This document shows positions 7,058 through 7,573 of a stretch of 7,573 nucleotides of DNA, one piece after another; the first letter of the stretch is position 1, and each line of letters opens with the position of its first letter. The translations under genes and the position numbers were made by a program. Below the pieces are notes generated by a model. The model was not told the DNA's origin. It made no database searches and saw only the letters and a program-made list of their open reading frames with translations. The DNA is from Acidimicrobiales bacterium (GTDB lineage: Bacteria > Actinomycetota > Acidimicrobiia > Acidimicrobiales > Ilumatobacteraceae): assembly GCA_030833305.1 (NCBI GenBank), contig JAURHL010000090.1:1-7573 (forward strand). Direction: 5' to 3'.

Positions 7058-7072
7058 CGAGCGACTCGTCGC
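7054..7072. terminator. hairpin at the end of the quinone oxidoreductase gene
   Basis: GACGAG (7056-7061) and CTCGTC (7065-7070) form a perfect stem around CGA, extendable to 8 pairs (7054-7072) with one G-U wobble. It overlaps the stop codon in a 27-nt convergent gap. An alternative stem, CGTCG (7067-7071) with CGACG (7078-7082), competes with it. There is no U-tract, so termination activity is uncertain. Confidence 0.3.
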
Positions 7073-7084
7073 CGGAACGACGGG

Positions 7085-7573
7085 TCAACTGATCACGTTC
7101 TCGCGATTGTTCGCGCGAAACCGTTCGCGCAGGGCATCGGCCGACCGTCGATCGAACTCGACGAAGTCGACGCTCTTGCCGTCTCGCCACCAGATGCGAG
7201 CCGACGGGTCGCTCTCGGCCGCGTGCCACCGACGCAGAACCAGCTCGCGCTTGATCACCTTGTTCGACGGCGTCATCGGGAACTCGTCCACCACCATCAC
7301 GAAGGTCGGCATCCATTTGGGACCCAGATCGTTCTGCGAACGCAGGAACCCACCGAACTCGGCGGGGTCGAAACGCGCACCGGGTCGCAGTTGGATGGCC
7401 GCCATGACGCGATCACCCATGTCGGCGTCGGGCACGCCGTACACGGCGGCCAGGATGACGTCGGGATGGCGCATGATGATGCGCTCGATCGGGGCACCGG
7501 CGAAGTTCTCCCCGTCCACGCGCATCCAATCCGCGCTGCGGCCGGCGAAGTAGAAGAAGCCGTTCTCGTCGCG
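7085..7573 (-). CDS. FadD17-like acyl-CoA synthetase, C-terminal part (N-terminus beyond window)
   Basis: The last 162 residues of a second AMP-forming acyl-CoA ligase, open to the window edge, so its start is outside. Seen: DENGFFYFAGRSADWMRVDG, covering motif A8 with the usual Gly; the C-terminal lid domain (AAVYGVPDADMGDRVMAAI); and FPMTPSNKVIKREL with the adenylation lysine. It aligns almost without gaps to residues from about 393 onward of the ligase at 3002, including the tail (WWRDG ... LRERFRANNRENVIS against YWRPERG ... LERSFAENKRAHVLSG). The two are paralogues in opposite orientation and clearly divergent. The internal ATG inside RSADWMRV is not the true start, because the coding pattern continues upstream of it. 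The substrate may be a different acid or a later intermediate in the same pathway. Confidence 0.92.
   Translation of the reverse strand, partial: RDENGFFYFAGRSADWMRVDGENFAGAPIERIIMRHPDVILAAVYGVPDADMGDRVMAAIQLRPGARFDPAEFGGFLRSQNDLGPKWMPTFVMVVDEFPMTPSNKVIKRELVLRRWHAAESDPSARIWWRDGKSVDFVEFDRRSADALRERFRANNRENVIS

Noticed and set aside
7085..7525. Reading the minus-strand frame at 7085-7525 as a complete small protein starting at the ATG
   Set aside because: Conserved ligase residues (DENGFFYFAGRSADW) continue upstream of that ATG to the window edge, so it is a truncated view of a larger gene.

Overview
The window reads as a stretch of a high-GC actinobacterial chromosome. G/C-ended codons are strongly preferred, both ATG and GTG starts are used, genes are tightly packed, and several proteins look like actinobacterial lipid or steroid catabolic enzymes. 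Acidimicrobiia (Ilumatobacter-like) is my best guess, but that is inference and nothing here proves the class. I see no rRNA, tRNA, CRISPR array, insertion sequence, integrase or origin.

Eight protein genes fill the window, and two are cut by its edges. From left to right: (1) an MFE-2-like short-chain dehydrogenase (SDR), minus strand, C-terminus cut; (2) a plus-strand operon of an HSDL2-like SDR, an amidohydrolase-2 family protein and a FadD17-like acyl-CoA ligase, joined by 11-nt and 4-nt overlaps; (3) a converging minus-strand pair, an SDR like Comamonas 3-alpha-hydroxysteroid dehydrogenase followed 3 nt later by a SnoaL/NTF2-fold protein; (4) a plus-strand NADPH:quinone oxidoreductase-type MDR; (5) a converging minus-strand second FadD17-like ligase, only its C-terminal part. 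No gap exceeds 120 bases. The only real intergenic regions are the divergent ones at 812-931 and 5986-6070.

Each divergent region carries a near-identical 19-bp inverted repeat (836-854 and 6001-6019; shared core CTGAYASNGTGTCAG). This suggests one unseen regulator, probably TetR-type, controls both promoter regions and so most of the window. That is the most useful unexplained signal here.

Together the enzymes look like a catabolic module for a carboxylated hydrophobic substrate: CoA activation (two ligases), several alcohol/ketone oxidoreductions (three SDRs), a double-bond or quinone reduction (MDR), a hydrolase or decarboxylase (amidohydrolase) and a possible isomerase, dehydratase or hydrolase (NTF2 fold). 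The 3-alpha-HSD-like SDR and the FadD17-like ligases make a steroid or bile-acid-like substrate plausible but unproven.
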